5,404 bases of DNA, from positions 1 through 5,404 of the forward strand of contig JAQULN010000230.1 of the NCBI GenBank assembly GCA_028718575.1, given 5' to 3'. Numbering within the stretch: the first letter of the stretch is position 1; the number at the start of each line of letters is the position of its first letter. The position numbers and the translations under genes are program-made. The notes under the pieces are model-generated. The model did not search any database. It worked only from the letters and a program-made list of their open reading frames with translations, and was not told where the DNA came from. Source of the stretch: Candidatus Krumholzibacteriia bacterium. Its GTDB lineage: Bacteria > Krumholzibacteriota > Krumholzibacteriia > LZORAL124-64-63. Positions 5,388-5,404 of the stretch are shown here, piece after piece.

Positions 5388-5404
5388 GGTCCAGATATAC
5401 ACCA

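Noticed and set aside
1..5404. CRISPR array, tRNA/rRNA, insertion sequence, defence or toxin-antitoxin system
   Set aside because: No direct repeat series, RNA gene signature, transposase or terminal inverted repeats, and no defence-type domain were seen on either strand.

Overview
This is a GC-rich bacterial window with six protein genes. The left end holds the tail of a secreted or surface protein with a FlgD-Ig-like C-terminal domain, followed by a hybrid histidine kinase; both are on the + strand. Four genes on the - strand follow: a cyclase/kynurenine-formamidase-family hydrolase, a small SET-domain protein, an exported SagB/ThcOx-type nitroreductase and a RIC (ScdA/YtfE/DnrN) di-iron iron-sulfur-repair protein. 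C-terminal domains like that of the first gene are abundant in Fibrobacterota/Eisenbacteria/Krumholzibacteriota/Latescibacterota-like lineages. An environmental bacterium from that part of the tree is therefore a reasonable guess, but the window contains no phylogenetic marker that would prove it.

Layout: 2-202 is the end of the FlgD-Ig-like protein. 203-311 is a leader with only a modest ribosome binding site. 312-2534 is a soluble PAS-HisKA-HATPase-REC-REC kinase. Its stop lies 14 bp from the stop of the convergent cyclase-family gene (2549-3211). The SET gene (3223-3579) sits directly upstream of the cyclase-family gene on the - strand, and its stop codon overlaps that gene's Shine-Dalgarno sequence, so the two look co-transcribed. 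3580-3742 carries a strong GC hairpin and no gene. The nitroreductase is 3743-4414. 4415-4539 carries another stacked hairpin. RIC is 4540-5292, and its promoter region fills the right edge.

How the genes might work together: RIC proteins repair iron-sulfur clusters damaged by nitric oxide or oxidants. Here RIC is preceded by a sigma70-like promoter (TTGACA, 17-nt spacer, TACCTT) and, just past the predicted transcription start, a palindrome resembling a 7-1-7 Fur box, which suggests iron-responsive control. The nitroreductase follows on the same strand and could share this transcript, although a hairpin lies between the two genes. The kinase is a phosphorelay protein without its own output or HPt domain, so its partners lie elsewhere. 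I see no evidence of a mobile element, CRISPR array, RNA gene or defence cassette. The most interesting points are the Fur-like operator on RIC, the twin-arginine-like signal on the nitroreductase, and the compact SET/cyclase pair.
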